The position numbers were made by a program, and so were the translations under genes. This document shows, in pieces, positions 1-8,547 of a stretch of 64,000 bases of DNA (position 1 is the first letter of the stretch; every line of letters begins with the position of its first letter). The notes under the pieces were generated by a model, which searched no databases, was not told the DNA's origin, and saw nothing but the letters and a program-made list of their open reading frames with translations. Where the stretch lies: NCBI RefSeq assembly GCF_001612685.1, contig NZ_BDAY01000021.1, positions 92,966 to 156,965 on the forward strand. Direction: 5' to 3'. The stretch is from Nocardia altamirensis NBRC 108246 (GTDB taxonomy: Bacteria; Actinomycetota; Actinomycetes; Mycobacteriales; Mycobacteriaceae).

Positions 1-503
1 TGCGCCCCCATCAGCCGGTGGTGCACGTCTGCTGGTTCGAAGCCGAGGCCTACGCGAACTGGGCGGGCAAGCGGCTACCCACCGAGGCCGAATGGGAGAA
101 GGCCACCACGCACGACCCCGCCACCGGTGCGGTGCGCCGATTCCCGTGGGGTGAAACAGAACCCGACGACACCACCGCGAATCTCGGTCAGCGCCACCTG
201 GAACCGGCCGACGTCGGCGCCTATCCGGCGGGTGCGACGCCTGCGGGTGTGCATCAGCTCATCGGCGACGTATGGGAGTGGACGGCTTCGGGTTTCGAGC
301 CGTACCCGGGTTTCCGCGCCTTCCCCTACCGGGAGTACTCCGAGGTCTTCTTCGGCGGCGACTATCGCGTGTTGCGCGGCGGTTCCTTCGGCACCGATCC
401 GGTCGCCTGCCGCAGCACCTTCCGCAACTGGGATCACCCGATCCGGCGGCAGATCTTCGCCGGCTTCCGGCTCGCCAGGGATCTGGTCGAGGGGGAGGGC
501 TGA
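1..503 (+). CDS. egtB: EgtB C-terminal part (ergothioneine sulfoxide synthase), cut by window start
   Basis: This is the 3' end of a gene that begins before the window; the reading frame is open from base 3. The visible ~166 residues are the C-terminal half of an FGE-sulfatase (C-type-lectin-like) domain: [13 protein letters not shown] near the start, [16 protein letters not shown] and [10 protein letters not shown], ending in a GFRLARDL segment. EgtB is the iron-dependent oxygenase that joins gamma-glutamyl-cysteine (or cysteine) to hercynine via a C-S bond and sulfoxidation. The N-terminal DinB-like iron-binding half is not in the window. Identification as EgtB rather than another FGE-domain protein rests on the directly overlapping egtC and egtD. 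Confidence 0.93.
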   Translation, partial: RPHQPVVHVCWFEAEAYANWAGKRLPTEAEWEKATTHDPATGAVRRFPWGETEPDDTTANLGQRHLEPADVGAYPAGATPAGVHQLIGDVWEWTASGFEPYPGFRAFPYREYSEVFFGGDYRVLRGGSFGTDPVACRSTFRNWDHPIRRQIFAGFRLARDLVEGEG

Positions 504-1321
504 TGTGCAGGCATCTCGGGTACCTCGGCCCGGCCGTCGGCGTCGGTGACCTGCTCACGGCCGGCACACATGCGCTGCGCACCCAGGCGTGGGCGCCGAA
601 CGACATGCGCGGCGGCGGCACCATCAATGCCGACGGGTTCGGGGTGGCCTGGTGGCGGGACGGGGTAGCCAGCCGCTACCGCAATGCCGCGCCGATCTGG
701 ACCGACCCCGCGGTGGAAGAGGTGCTGCCGCAACTGCATTCGACCGCAGTGCTCGGCTCGATCCGGTCCGCCACCGTCGGCATGCCGATCGAGCGGGCCG
801 CGTGTGCGCCGTTCACCGCCGACCGCTGGGCGTTCAGTCACAACGGGGTGGTGCCGAACTGGCGACCGGTGCTGTCCGCGGTGTCGTCAGACTTGGACAC
901 CGCCGCGACCTATTCCGGCGCGACCAGGCTGCTGGAGACCATCCGGCTGCTCGACGCGGAGGCGCCCACCGACGCCGCAACGCTCTGGGTGTTGTTGCGG
1001 CAGTTGCTGGCAGGCGTCGAGCCGGGTGGTTTCCTCGAATCGCCCGCGGCCGCCCTCGGCCTGCTGGCCTCCACCGTGCTCCGGCACGCGCCGGCGGCGC
1101 GGCTGAACCTCCTGCTCGGCGACGGCGAAACCCTCTGGGCGACAACGGTGTACCACTCGCTGTCCGCCCTGGTCACCGACACCGTTGCCGTGCTCGCCTC
1201 CGAACCCTACGACGACGATCCGCAGTGGCAGTCGATTCCCGACCGCAGTCTGGTGACCGCCCGCCCCGGGCGGCTCACCATCGACCCCTTGACCAACGGC
1301 ACGAAAGGCCCATCGCTATGA
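503..1321 (+). CDS. egtC: EgtC, gamma-glutamyl-hercynylcysteine sulfoxide amidohydrolase
   Basis: The 272-residue protein starts MCRHLGYLG. Cys2 becomes the N-terminal nucleophile of a class II glutamine amidotransferase fold after Met removal. Other fold landmarks visible are NADGFGVAWW (~40-50), GSIRSAT and FSHNGVV. In ergothioneine synthesis EgtC removes the gamma-glutamyl group from the EgtB product. The ATG at 503 overlaps the egtB stop by one base and is preceded by GGGGGAGGG, so translation is probably coupled. The same frame stays open upstream of 503, but that part lies inside egtB and is not counted. The end overlaps egtD in an ATGA junction. Confidence 0.95.
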   Translation: MCRHLGYLGPAVGVGDLLTAGTHALRTQAWAPNDMRGGGTINADGFGVAWWRDGVASRYRNAAPIWTDPAVEEVLPQLHSTAVLGSIRSATVGMPIERAACAPFTADRWAFSHNGVVPNWRPVLSAVSSDLDTAATYSGATRLLETIRLLDAEAPTDAATLWVLLRQLLAGVEPGGFLESPAAALGLLASTVLRHAPAARLNLLLGDGETLWATTVYHSLSALVTDTVAVLASEPYDDDPQWQSIPDRSLVTARPGRLTIDPLTNGTKGPSL

Positions 1322-2289
1322 CCGCACCGACGCTGGAGATCCACCTATCCGACGACGACCTCACCTCGGCACTGCGCGCGGACGCCAGGCTCGGCCTCAC
1401 CGCGGATCCGAAGTGGCTGCCGCCCAAGTGGTTCTACGACGCGCGCGGCAGTGAGCTGTTCGAGCAGATCACCGAGCTCCCCGAGTACTACCCGACGCGC
1501 ACCGAACGCGCACTGCTGGAGCGGGTGGTCGGCGAGATCGCCAGGGTCGCCCAGGCCGAGGTGCTCGTCGAGCTCGGTGCGGGCTCCGCGGCCAAGACGC
1601 GGCTGCTGCTCACCGCACTGACCTCCGAGGGGCCGTTGAAGACCTATGTGCCCCAGGATGTCTCGTCCTCGGCGTTGCGCGCCGCGGCCGACGAGATCGC
1701 GGCCGAGTTCCCCGGTCTCGCCGTGCACGGTGTGGTCAGCGACTTCACCGATACCCTGCACAACCTGCCCGGCGGCGGGCGCAGGATGATCGCCTTCCTC
1801 GGCGGCACCATCGGCAACCTGATTCCCGCCGAGCGTGCCGAATTCCTCGGCAGCATCTACGACGTGCTCGAACCGGGTGAGCAGCTGCTGCTCGGCGCAG
1901 GACTGGTCATCGACCCGGCGGTCCTGGTCCCCGCCTACGACGACGCGGCAGGCGTCACCGCCGAGTTCAACCGAAATGTGCTGCACGTGTTGAACTCCCG
2001 CCTCGACGCCGACTTCGCGCCGGAGAAGTTCGAGCACATCGCGCTGTGGGACGCGGAGCACGAATGGATCGAAATGCGGTTGGCGGCCACCGAAGACATG
2101 ACCGTTTCGGTGCGCGACCTGGATCTCACCGTGCAATTCGCCCGCGGCGAGCAGCTGCGCACCGAGATCTCGGCCAAATTCCGGGTCGACGGCCTGGCCG
2201 CGGAGCTGGCCGCCGCAGGCTTCGAGACCGAGCAGGTGTGGACCGACCCCGACGACCGATTCGCTCTCGTCCTCGCGGCGCGTAGCTGA
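1318..2289 (+). CDS. egtD: EgtD, L-histidine N-alpha-methyltransferase
   Basis: 323 residues, close to the usual ~321 of the family. EgtD uses three SAM to trimethylate histidine, giving hercynine, the first committed ergothioneine intermediate. The N-terminal signature PKWFYDARGSELFEQITELPEYYPTR matches the family start (residues ~38-63; shown here in overlapping pieces WFYDARGSELFEQ and ITELPEYYPTR). The SAM-binding motif I is LVELGAGSAAKTRLLL (~82), followed by FLGGTIGNL (~160). The start ATG overlaps the egtC stop (ATGA). No egtE-like PLP lyase follows; the next gene is a convergent kinase whose stop lies 4 bp away. Confidence 0.96.
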   Translation: MTAPTLEIHLSDDDLTSALRADARLGLTADPKWLPPKWFYDARGSELFEQITELPEYYPTRTERALLERVVGEIARVAQAEVLVELGAGSAAKTRLLLTALTSEGPLKTYVPQDVSSSALRAAADEIAAEFPGLAVHGVVSDFTDTLHNLPGGGRRMIAFLGGTIGNLIPAERAEFLGSIYDVLEPGEQLLLGAGLVIDPAVLVPAYDDAAGVTAEFNRNVLHVLNSRLDADFAPEKFEHIALWDAEHEWIEMRLAATEDMTVSVRDLDLTVQFARGEQLRTEISAKFRVDGLAAELAAAGFETEQVWTDPDDRFALVLAARS

Positions 2290-2293
2290 GTAG

Positions 2294-3730
2294 CTACCTG
2301 CGTGCGGAACGACCGTGTTCTAGCCAGCGGATTGTCGAGGGCGAGAACATATTCCACAGCACGGTCAGGGACACCAGCGCCACCGGGGTGGCGATCGCCA
2401 GGATGGCCTGGTCAGCGCTGACCAGGCCTTGGGCGACAAGGGCAACCGCACCGAACGAGACGATTCCGGAACCGAGCGCGACTGCCCACCGTCCGAGGCG
2501 CTTTCGGGCCAACAGGGCAATGGACCCGCCGATGAGTAGCACCGCGAGCGACCCTGAAATCAACCCGCCCGCGATCAACCCGACGGTGTCGTCGAAGGCC
2601 TGACCATGCCCGACTATCAGCCCGAAAACTGCAGTTACGGTAGGGATCACGGCGATCAAGCCGAGTATCAGCGAAAGGACGGCAGCGAATTTCGCGCCAC
2701 GGCCCCTTGGCGGCAGCGAAGGGGCCAGTGAGACCGGGGACATCGGTTCCAGGTACATCGATTCGCCGGTGTGGCGATCTGGCTGTGGGTTGTGCAGGGT
2801 CGGGGAGACACGACGCCACGGATCGGGTGCCTGCGGCGGGCTCGGCGCTGGTGGCGAGTTGAGTACCGTCGGTGCCGATCGAGCGCCGAGCGCGGACTGG
2901 CCGTGCAGGGCTGCTGTTGCGGCTGCGGCGAATTCGCTACAGGTGGTGAACCTGTCCTGACGTTGTTTGGCCATCGCGCGGGCGATGACGTCGTCGAGTG
3001 GTGGCGGTAGGTCGGGTCGACTTTCGCTCAGGCGTGGGACGGGTTTGGTGAGATGTCCGGTGATGATCTGGCCGGGGTTGGTCGATGGGAACGGTGTTTG
3101 TCCCGCCAGCAGGGTGTACAGCGTGCAGGCGAGCGAATATTGGTCGGCGCGGTGATCGATCGGTTCGCCGGAGAGTTGTTCGGGTGAGGCGTAGGCGAGG
3201 GTGGCGGTGAAGGTTCCGGTGGCGGTGAGTTTGGTGTCGGATTCGAGTAGTCGGGCGATGCCGAAGTCGGTGAGCACGGCCCGTGGTGCGCGTCCGGAAT
3301 GTGATGGGGCGAGCAGGATGTTGGCTGGTTTGATGTCGCGGTGCAGTACGCCCTGGCTGTGTGCGTAGTCGAGGGCGTCGGCGGTGTCGGCGATGATCTG
3401 CACGACGTGGGCTGGCGATGTCGAGTGGTGGTCGAGGCGCGTCGCGTCGGTGCCTGCGATGTACTGCATGGAGATCCACAGGTGGCCGTCGTGGGTGCCG
3501 CGATCGTATATTCCGACTATCCCTGGATGTTCCAGGCGGGCAACGACATTGGCCTCTCGGATGAAGCGCCGCCGCAGCTCTTCGTCCTGAGACACCGCGC
3601 GGTGCAGTAGTTTCAGCGCAACCAGTCGGGGCAGACGCGGATGCCTGGCTCGATAGACGGTGCCCATTCCGCCCTGGCCGAGCACGTCTTCGATCAGATA
3701 CTCGGCGAATGTCTGGCCCACCCCCAACAC
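2294..3730 (-). CDS. Eukaryotic-type Ser/Thr protein kinase with C-terminal membrane segments (copy 1)
   Basis: 478 residues from a GTG start (3728-3730) with AGGAAGG upstream. All kinase landmarks are present: glycine loop GQGGMGTVYRAR (~17-28), VALKLL lysine, catalytic HRDIKPANIL, DFG in LTDFGIAR, and SPEQ in the activation segment. It should therefore be an active PknB-like kinase. After a short proline-rich linker come about four hydrophobic segments (~345-465), so the catalytic domain is cytoplasmic and there is no large sensory ectodomain. It is a near-duplicate of the kinase at 3818-5527 through the whole catalytic domain, with a different linker and membrane part. It lies 87 bp downstream of that gene on the same strand and is probably co-transcribed. 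The substrate is unknown. Confidence 0.93.
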   Translation of the reverse strand: MLGVGQTFAEYLIEDVLGQGGMGTVYRARHPRLPRLVALKLLHRAVSQDEELRRRFIREANVVARLEHPGIVGIYDRGTHDGHLWISMQYIAGTDATRLDHHSTSPAHVVQIIADTADALDYAHSQGVLHRDIKPANILLAPSHSGRAPRAVLTDFGIARLLESDTKLTATGTFTATLAYASPEQLSGEPIDHRADQYSLACTLYTLLAGQTPFPSTNPGQIITGHLTKPVPRLSESRPDLPPPLDDVIARAMAKQRQDRFTTCSEFAAAATAALHGQSALGARSAPTVLNSPPAPSPPQAPDPWRRVSPTLHNPQPDRHTGESMYLEPMSPVSLAPSLPPRGRGAKFAAVLSLILGLIAVIPTVTAVFGLIVGHGQAFDDTVGLIAGGLISGSLAVLLIGGSIALLARKRLGRWAVALGSGIVSFGAVALVAQGLVSADQAILAIATPVALVSLTVLWNMFSPSTIRWLEHGRSARR

Positions 3731-3817
3731 GAGAACGCCTTCCTCTCGACTCCCCTATGCCCGGGGATCATAATCGTGCCCGACCGGTCCGCGCGGCACG
3801 TCTCTCCGAGCCGGTGG

Positions 3818-5527
3818 TTATCGGCGGCCGGAGCGGCGCTGGGCGAGCCAGCGGGCGGTGGCGGGTGAGACCACGATCGCGAAGGTGATCAGCGAGAGGA
3901 TCAGCACCGCGGCATAGAAGGCGTAGTAATCCTGGTCGTGCAGGCCGAAATCGACGATATGCCGAGCCGTAGCTCCGAGGGCAGCCAGTGACAGGATGCC
4001 GGTGCTGGCAGCGATGGCGAGCCTGCCGACGGGTCGTCGGGCGAACAGCGCGACGGATCCGCAGAACAGCAGCAGCGCCAGGGCGGCGGCGATCACCGCG
4101 ATGAAGACCAGTTCACTGGTGAGGTCGAACGATCCGTAATACCTACGCCAGGTTGCGATCTCGCGTAGCGCGGTGACGGCGCGATACGCGGCAAACAGGC
4201 TGAGGATCGCGGCGAGGAAGGCGCCGGTTCGGGCAGCGCGGCCCGAAGGTGGCCGCGTCGTGACCGGCCGCATGGGTGGGTAGGACGGGCCGCCGCGCTG
4301 TGCCGGATCCGGTTGTGCGGTAGAAACGGACGAGCCGCCGCGCCTGGTCGGATCCGGTTGTGCGCCGGACACAGACGAGCTGTCGCGCCGCGTCGGATCT
4401 GGTTGTGCGGTGGATAGGGGCGAGCCGCCGCGCTGTGCCGGATCTGGTTGTGCGGTAGGCAAAGACGAGCCGCCGCGCTGCGCCGGATCCGGTTGTGCGG
4501 TAGCTACGGGCGAACCGCCGCGCTGCGCCGGGCCGGGTTGCGCGGTGGATAGGGGCGAGCCGTCGCGCCGCGTCGGATCCGGTTGTGCGGGCGGGGCGGC
4601 CCGCCGTGCTGGAGCGGGCTGCGGTGTCGGCGAGCCCGGAGCCGGTCGAGAGTTCAATGCCGTAGGTGCGAGCCGAGCGCCGAGCGCGACGCGTTGGCCG
4701 TGCAGGGCTGACGTCGCGGCTGCGGCGAATTCACGGCAGGTGGCGAACCTGTCCTGACGCTGCTTGGCCATCGCGCGGGCGATTACATCGTCGAGCGGTG
4801 GCGGCAGATCAGGTCGGCTTTCGCTGAGCCGGGGCACCGGCTTCGCGAGATGACCGGTGATGATCTGGCCAGGGTTGGTCGACGGGAACGGTGTTTGCCC
4901 AGCCAGCAGGGTGTACAGCGTGCAGGCGAGCGAATATTGGTCGGCGCGGTGATCGATCGGCTCGCCGGAGAGTTGTTCGGGTGAGGCGTAGGCGAGCGTG
5001 GCGGTGAAGGTTCCGGTGGCGGTCAGCTTCGTATCGGACTCGAGTAGTCGGGCGATGCCGAAGTCGGTGAGCACGGCCCGTGGTGCGCGACCGGAATGTG
5101 ACGGGGCGAGCAGGATATTCGCCGGTTTGATGTCGCGGTGCAAAACGCCCTGGCTGTGCGCGTAATCGAGGGCGTCGGCCGTCTCGGCGATGATCTGCAC
5201 GATATGCCCCGGCGGCGCCGCGCGCTGCTCGAGGCGAGCCGCGTCGGTGCCCGCGATGTACTGCATGGAGATCCACAGATGCCCGTCGTGGGTGCCGCGG
5301 TCATAGATGCCGACGACGCCCGGATGCTCCAGGCGGGCGACCACATTGGCTTCCTGCACGAAACGCCGCCGCAGTTCCTCGTCCTGGGACACCGCGCGGT
5401 GCAGCAACTTGAGCGCGACCAATCGCGGGAGGCGTGGATGCCTGGCCCGATAGACGGTGCCCATCCCACCTTGGCCGAGCACGTCTTCGATCAGATAGTC
5501 GGCGAATGTCTGGCCCACCCCCAACAC
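3818..5527 (-). CDS. Eukaryotic-type Ser/Thr protein kinase with 15-residue repeat linker (copy 2)
   Basis: About 569 residues from the GTG at 5525-5527, chosen because the paralogue starts at the same VLGVGQTF point and GAGAAAGG precedes both. A frame extension to 5623 (MGFDTGQ...) is possible but unsupported. The catalytic domain is nearly identical to copy 1: GQGGMGTVYRAR, HRDIKPANIL, TDFGIAR, YASPEQ. The linker holds seven copies of a 15-residue unit of the type AQPDPAQRGGSPLST, a proline- and arginine-rich disordered stretch. The C-terminal ~160 residues contain four hydrophobic segments with no relation to a known sensor domain. The tandem arrangement suggests duplication followed by divergence or replacement of the C-terminus. 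The signal and targets are unknown. Confidence 0.92.
   Translation of the reverse strand: MLGVGQTFADYLIEDVLGQGGMGTVYRARHPRLPRLVALKLLHRAVSQDEELRRRFVQEANVVARLEHPGVVGIYDRGTHDGHLWISMQYIAGTDAARLEQRAAPPGHIVQIIAETADALDYAHSQGVLHRDIKPANILLAPSHSGRAPRAVLTDFGIARLLESDTKLTATGTFTATLAYASPEQLSGEPIDHRADQYSLACTLYTLLAGQTPFPSTNPGQIITGHLAKPVPRLSESRPDLPPPLDDVIARAMAKQRQDRFATCREFAAAATSALHGQRVALGARLAPTALNSRPAPGSPTPQPAPARRAAPPAQPDPTRRDGSPLSTAQPGPAQRGGSPVATAQPDPAQRGGSSLPTAQPDPAQRGGSPLSTAQPDPTRRDSSSVSGAQPDPTRRGGSSVSTAQPDPAQRGGPSYPPMRPVTTRPPSGRAARTGAFLAAILSLFAAYRAVTALREIATWRRYYGSFDLTSELVFIAVIAAALALLLFCGSVALFARRPVGRLAIAASTGILSLAALGATARHIVDFGLHDQDYYAFYAAVLILSLITFAIVVSPATARWLAQRRSGRR
4274..4588 (-). repeat. 45-bp minisatellite, seven units, inside the kinase linker
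   Basis: The motif GGTTGTGC recurs at exact 45-base steps (4311, 4356, 4401, 4446, 4491, one GGTTGCGC variant at 4536, and 4581). Because 45 is a multiple of three the array stays in frame and encodes 15-residue repeats. Units differ at several positions (AQR versus TRR, GGSS versus GGSP), so the array is not freshly amplified. Copy number is likely variable between strains. Confidence 0.93.
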
Positions 5528-5641
5528 GACGACGCCTTTCTCTCGAGCTCTCGGATCCAGGGGAGCATAACCGCGGCGGCTGGACGACGCCCGCCCGTGC
5601 GGTTGACCGGTGTCGAAGCCCATTCCGGGGGCTTGGGGCCG

Positions 5642-6301
5642 CTAGCGGCTGGCGCCCAGTGCCCCGGAACCGCTGACCACGGCGGCCAGCCATTCGATCA
5701 GCGGTCGCATCGTCTCCCAGGCGGCACGCACTTCCTTGGCCGTCCGCGGCGTATCGAGCCACGCCGGGGCACCGATCTCCTTGCCGCAGCGCAGGGATTT
5801 GTGCCGAAGCAGGTCGATCCGCGGATGGTCGGCCTCATAGCCCTTGGGCTTGGTCTTCAGCTTCTCCCCGTCGATGGTGTAGCCCGCCTTGGTGAGCTTG
5901 GCGAGGATGGCCTCGAGCTCAGGCCCGCGCACCTCGTCGGCGATGGTGGCGCGCAACTGCGCGATCTGCGCGGGCGAACCCTGATAGAATCCGCCGCCGA
6001 TGAACAGCCCAGCCGCCCCGATCTGCACATACCAGCCGACCCCTTCCGCCGCGCGCACCACGGCCCCCTGCGCCGTCTTGTACGGCACCTTGTCCTTGGA
6101 GAACCGCACGTCACGATAGGGCCGAAAGATCTTGGCCGGACCAAACTCCGACTCCAACCCAGCGGTCAACGCAACCATCGGCCCCCGCACCGCAGACTCA
6201 TAGACCTCCTTGTGCGCATTCCAAAACGCCTTCGAGTTGTCCGCTTCCAAGTCCTCATAGAAATCCAGGCCCGCGAGTGGGAACCCACTGAATCCGGTCA
6301 T
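5642..6301 (-). CDS. DUF2461 (TIGR02453) family protein
   Basis: 219 residues. The start GFPLAGLDFYEDLEADNSKAFW, the FRPYRDVRFSKDKVPYK block (~58-75) and the final ~60 residues fit the DUF2461/TIGR02453 family, which is widespread and lacks an established biochemical role. No signal peptide or membrane segment is seen, so it is presumably cytosolic. It is on the same strand as the Fic gene 90 bp upstream and the kinases downstream, but the spacing does not force an operon. No function is proposed beyond family membership. Confidence 0.88.
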   Translation of the reverse strand: MTGFSGFPLAGLDFYEDLEADNSKAFWNAHKEVYESAVRGPMVALTAGLESEFGPAKIFRPYRDVRFSKDKVPYKTAQGAVVRAAEGVGWYVQIGAAGLFIGGGFYQGSPAQIAQLRATIADEVRGPELEAILAKLTKAGYTIDGEKLKTKPKGYEADHPRIDLLRHKSLRCGKEIGAPAWLDTPRTAKEVRAAWETMRPLIEWLAAVVSGSGALGASR

Positions 6302-6391
6302 GGTGACAACGCTACGACTCCCTCGGACCGCCGGTTGTTCCGGCCGCCGCTGATCGAGTTGCGGGCTACGTAGTGATCGAGTGTCGATAGG

Positions 6392-7582
6392 TCACCGTGC
6401 TTGGCCACTGTCCCTTGGTTCTGCCAGCTTCGGGCGCATCCACGGGTAGGGATCGCGGAGTGGACTTCGCTCGGATCGGACCTTCGTACGCAATTCCACC
6501 AACGGTTGTCCGGCGGTATAGAAGCGCCCGCGCCCGGTGCCATGCGGCGCAAGAACGCCTGAGTCCGCCAGCTGCGCCAGGTCTCGCGTAGCCGTATGTC
6601 CCTCGATACCGGTCCGCTTTATGTACCCGGACCGACGGATCCGATAGCCGAGTACCGCGTCGAACATGATGTCGACGGTCCGTTCGGGCAGCGCGTTGTC
6701 CGCCGTCAGTTGGTCGAGGCCGATCCAGGTGCGGTTCGCCTCGACGATGCGCTGCGCCACGGTCTGTGCCTGCATGTGGTGTGCCCGCAGATTGAACGAT
6801 ATCCAGAGCTGTGCGTCAGCACGCGGCGCCCAATGACCTCGGCCGGTCAACGCCAGGGCGGCGTAGTAGTCCTCGGTATTGGCTCCGAGCCACTCCTCGA
6901 TGCTGGAAAAGGTCGGCTCGCCGATATCCGATCTGGTCAGCACCAGCGTGGCCAACGCCCTTGCCATGCGCCCGTTTCCGTCGCGGAATGGGTGAATCAT
7001 CACCAAGTTCAGATGTGCCATCGCCGACCGGACGAGTGGATCGTGGCCTGCGTTTTCCTGCAGTGATTCCACCAGCGATTCCATCAATGCAGGCACGGCT
7101 TGGAAGTCTGGACCCTCGTACACGGTCGAGTCCGTCTTGGCGTCATGCACATAGATGGGCCCTTGCCGGTATCGCCCAGGCGATTTCGCGGGCTCGTGTT
7201 GCAAGAGCATGAAATGCATGGCCCGCAACTCTGCCGCCGAGAATGTCGTCTGCTTGTCATCACCTACGGCCAGGACATAATCCAACGCCCGTTGGTAGCC
7301 CTGGATCTCGAGAAAGGTCTGCTGGTCGGCACTGAGCGGTTCGTCTCCGTCGATAGCTGCCGCTGCGTCGTCTTCTTCGACGTTGTAGCCCTCGATGCTG
7401 TTGGACCCTTGGATGGCTTTGGCCAAGGCCGATCGTCGCAGCCCGCCCTCCCAGCGTTTCGGGGTTCGCAGCATGTGACGCAACTCTTTGCGCATCTGGT
7501 GGATCTCACCGAGCACAACTTCATCTTCGCTGGTCAGCGCTGGTATCGCGTAGATCGGCGCATGTTGCGATGTTGCATTCAT
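6392..7582 (-). CDS. Fic-domain AMP-transferase with N-terminal inhibitory helix and C-terminal winged helix
   Basis: 396 residues, start ATG 7580-7582. The catalytic Fic motif HPFRDGNGR is at residues 197-205, with His197 as the expected base, so the protein should transfer AMP (or a related group) from a nucleotide to a target hydroxyl. A class II inhibitory motif, [S/T]xxxE[G/N], is present as S60 N S I E64 G65; Glu64 would block ATP binding until relieved. The last ~110 residues (RTVDIMFDAVLGYRIRRSGYIKRTGIEGHTATRDLAQL in shorter pieces) look like the winged-helix DNA-binding part of Fic/DUF4172-like or SoFic-type proteins. The promoter directly upstream carries a palindrome with repeated ATGTCTA half-sites, which suggests self-regulation. 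Targets are unknown. Confidence 0.93.
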   Translation of the reverse strand: MNATSQHAPIYAIPALTSEDEVVLGEIHQMRKELRHMLRTPKRWEGGLRRSALAKAIQGSNSIEGYNVEEDDAAAAIDGDEPLSADQQTFLEIQGYQRALDYVLAVGDDKQTTFSAAELRAMHFMLLQHEPAKSPGRYRQGPIYVHDAKTDSTVYEGPDFQAVPALMESLVESLQENAGHDPLVRSAMAHLNLVMIHPFRDGNGRMARALATLVLTRSDIGEPTFSSIEEWLGANTEDYYAALALTGRGHWAPRADAQLWISFNLRAHHMQAQTVAQRIVEANRTWIGLDQLTADNALPERTVDIMFDAVLGYRIRRSGYIKRTGIEGHTATRDLAQLADSGVLAPHGTGRGRFYTAGQPLVELRTKVRSERSPLRDPYPWMRPKLAEPRDSGQAR

Positions 7583-7583
7583 G

Positions 7584-7623
7584 TAGACATTCTACGCTTG
7601 AAATGTCTAGTTTAATTAGACAT
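7584..7623 (-). promoter_or_regulatory. Fic promoter with palindromic operator (three TAGACAT/ATGTCTA half-sites)
   Basis: In the 43-bp gap upstream of the Fic gene, ATGTCTA (7603-7609) and its inverse TAGACAT (7617-7623) form an inverted repeat spaced by seven bases. A third copy, TAGACAT, lies at 7584-7590. Reading the minus strand, TAGAAT (7591-7596 region) is a plausible -10 box, placing the transcript start almost at the ATG, so the mRNA may be leaderless. The stretch is unusually AT-rich for this genome. Binding by the Fic protein's own winged helix is inference. Confidence 0.6.
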
Positions 7624-7625
7624 CG

Positions 7626-8393
7626 CTACGTGGTCAGGTCGCCGTTGAAGATGAGGAACCCGACGATGAGGCCTAGGACCATGCAGACGCCTGAGACGAT
7701 CGCGGCCCATTTGCCGAGTGGTTCGCCCTTTCGGTGGCCGATGACGCCGAGAATGATGCCTGCGGGGCCGAACAGGATGGGGCAGAACAGGACCGCGATG
7801 ATGCCGCAGACGAGTCCGATGATCGAGTACACCTGGGAACCGGACGGGTGGGGCGGGTTGGCGTACGGCTGGTAGGGCTGTTGCGGGTACGCCCCGTATT
7901 GGCCTGGGGGCGGGCTTTGCGGCTCGCCGTAGCCGGGATAGTTGTAGATTCCGCCCTGCGGATACTGCGGTGGGCTGGTCGCGTCCTGCGGCTGGCTGCC
8001 GCCGGGGTAGGGCGGGTACGGGGACTGCTGTTGCGCGCCCCACTGCTGGCCGCCGGGTGGCGCGGGTTGCGGTGTGCCCCACTGCTGTTGGCTACCCGGA
8101 GGATGCACGCCCGGCTGGTTGCCTGCAGATGATCCGGAATCCGAGGCGGTCCCGCCCAGCGGCCCGACGGGTGCATCGGACGGCTCCCACCATGCACCGG
8201 CCTGCGCGGGCGGCGGGGTATCGGACTGACTCGAAGACTGGGCCGCACCAGCATCTTTCGAGAGGGAAGGTGCCGCGCCAGACGGTGGCGCAGCGGGTTC
8301 CTTGCGCAGGGAAGCGCCCGACGATGCCGCGGACTCCGCGTCCGCAGGTTCCGGTGCACCGCCGGTGGACTTCGGATCGTGCGGCGTACTCAT
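7626..8393 (-). CDS. DUF4190-like membrane protein with long Pro/Gln/Gly-rich N-terminus
   Basis: 255 residues. The first ~175 residues are low-complexity and rich in Pro, Gln, Gly, Ser and Tyr (repeated PPGGQQ-, YPPYPGG- and YPQQPYQPYA-type patterns), so they are disordered and probably cytoplasmic. Two hydrophobic segments follow (~178-203, SIIGLVCGIIAVLFCPILFG, and ~217-245), with GVIGHRKGE between them, which is the DUF4190 arrangement. Such proteins are common in actinobacteria and of unknown function. It lies immediately upstream of the Fic promoter on the same strand. Confidence 0.85.
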   Translation of the reverse strand: MSTPHDPKSTGGAPEPADAESAASSGASLRKEPAAPPSGAAPSLSKDAGAAQSSSQSDTPPPAQAGAWWEPSDAPVGPLGGTASDSGSSAGNQPGVHPPGSQQQWGTPQPAPPGGQQWGAQQQSPYPPYPGGSQPQDATSPPQYPQGGIYNYPGYGEPQSPPPGQYGAYPQQPYQPYANPPHPSGSQVYSIIGLVCGIIAVLFCPILFGPAGIILGVIGHRKGEPLGKWAAIVSGVCMVLGLIVGFLIFNGDLTT

Positions 8394-8547
8394 CGCGCCC
8401 TCCCTCGGATCGTCGGGTCGCTACCTCTGTGCAGCCCCGCATTCGCGTCGTCCCCGGGTCGCCAACGGACGAACAATGTCCGAATGCTCCCGTTATGCGT
8501 ACCACGCCGCGCGAGCGGTGATAGCGGATTGCGCTAGGCGGCGCGGC

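Noticed and set aside
4274..4588. CRISPR-like periodic repeat
   Set aside because: Units are contiguous without unique spacers, are in frame inside a kinase gene, and no cas genes are present.
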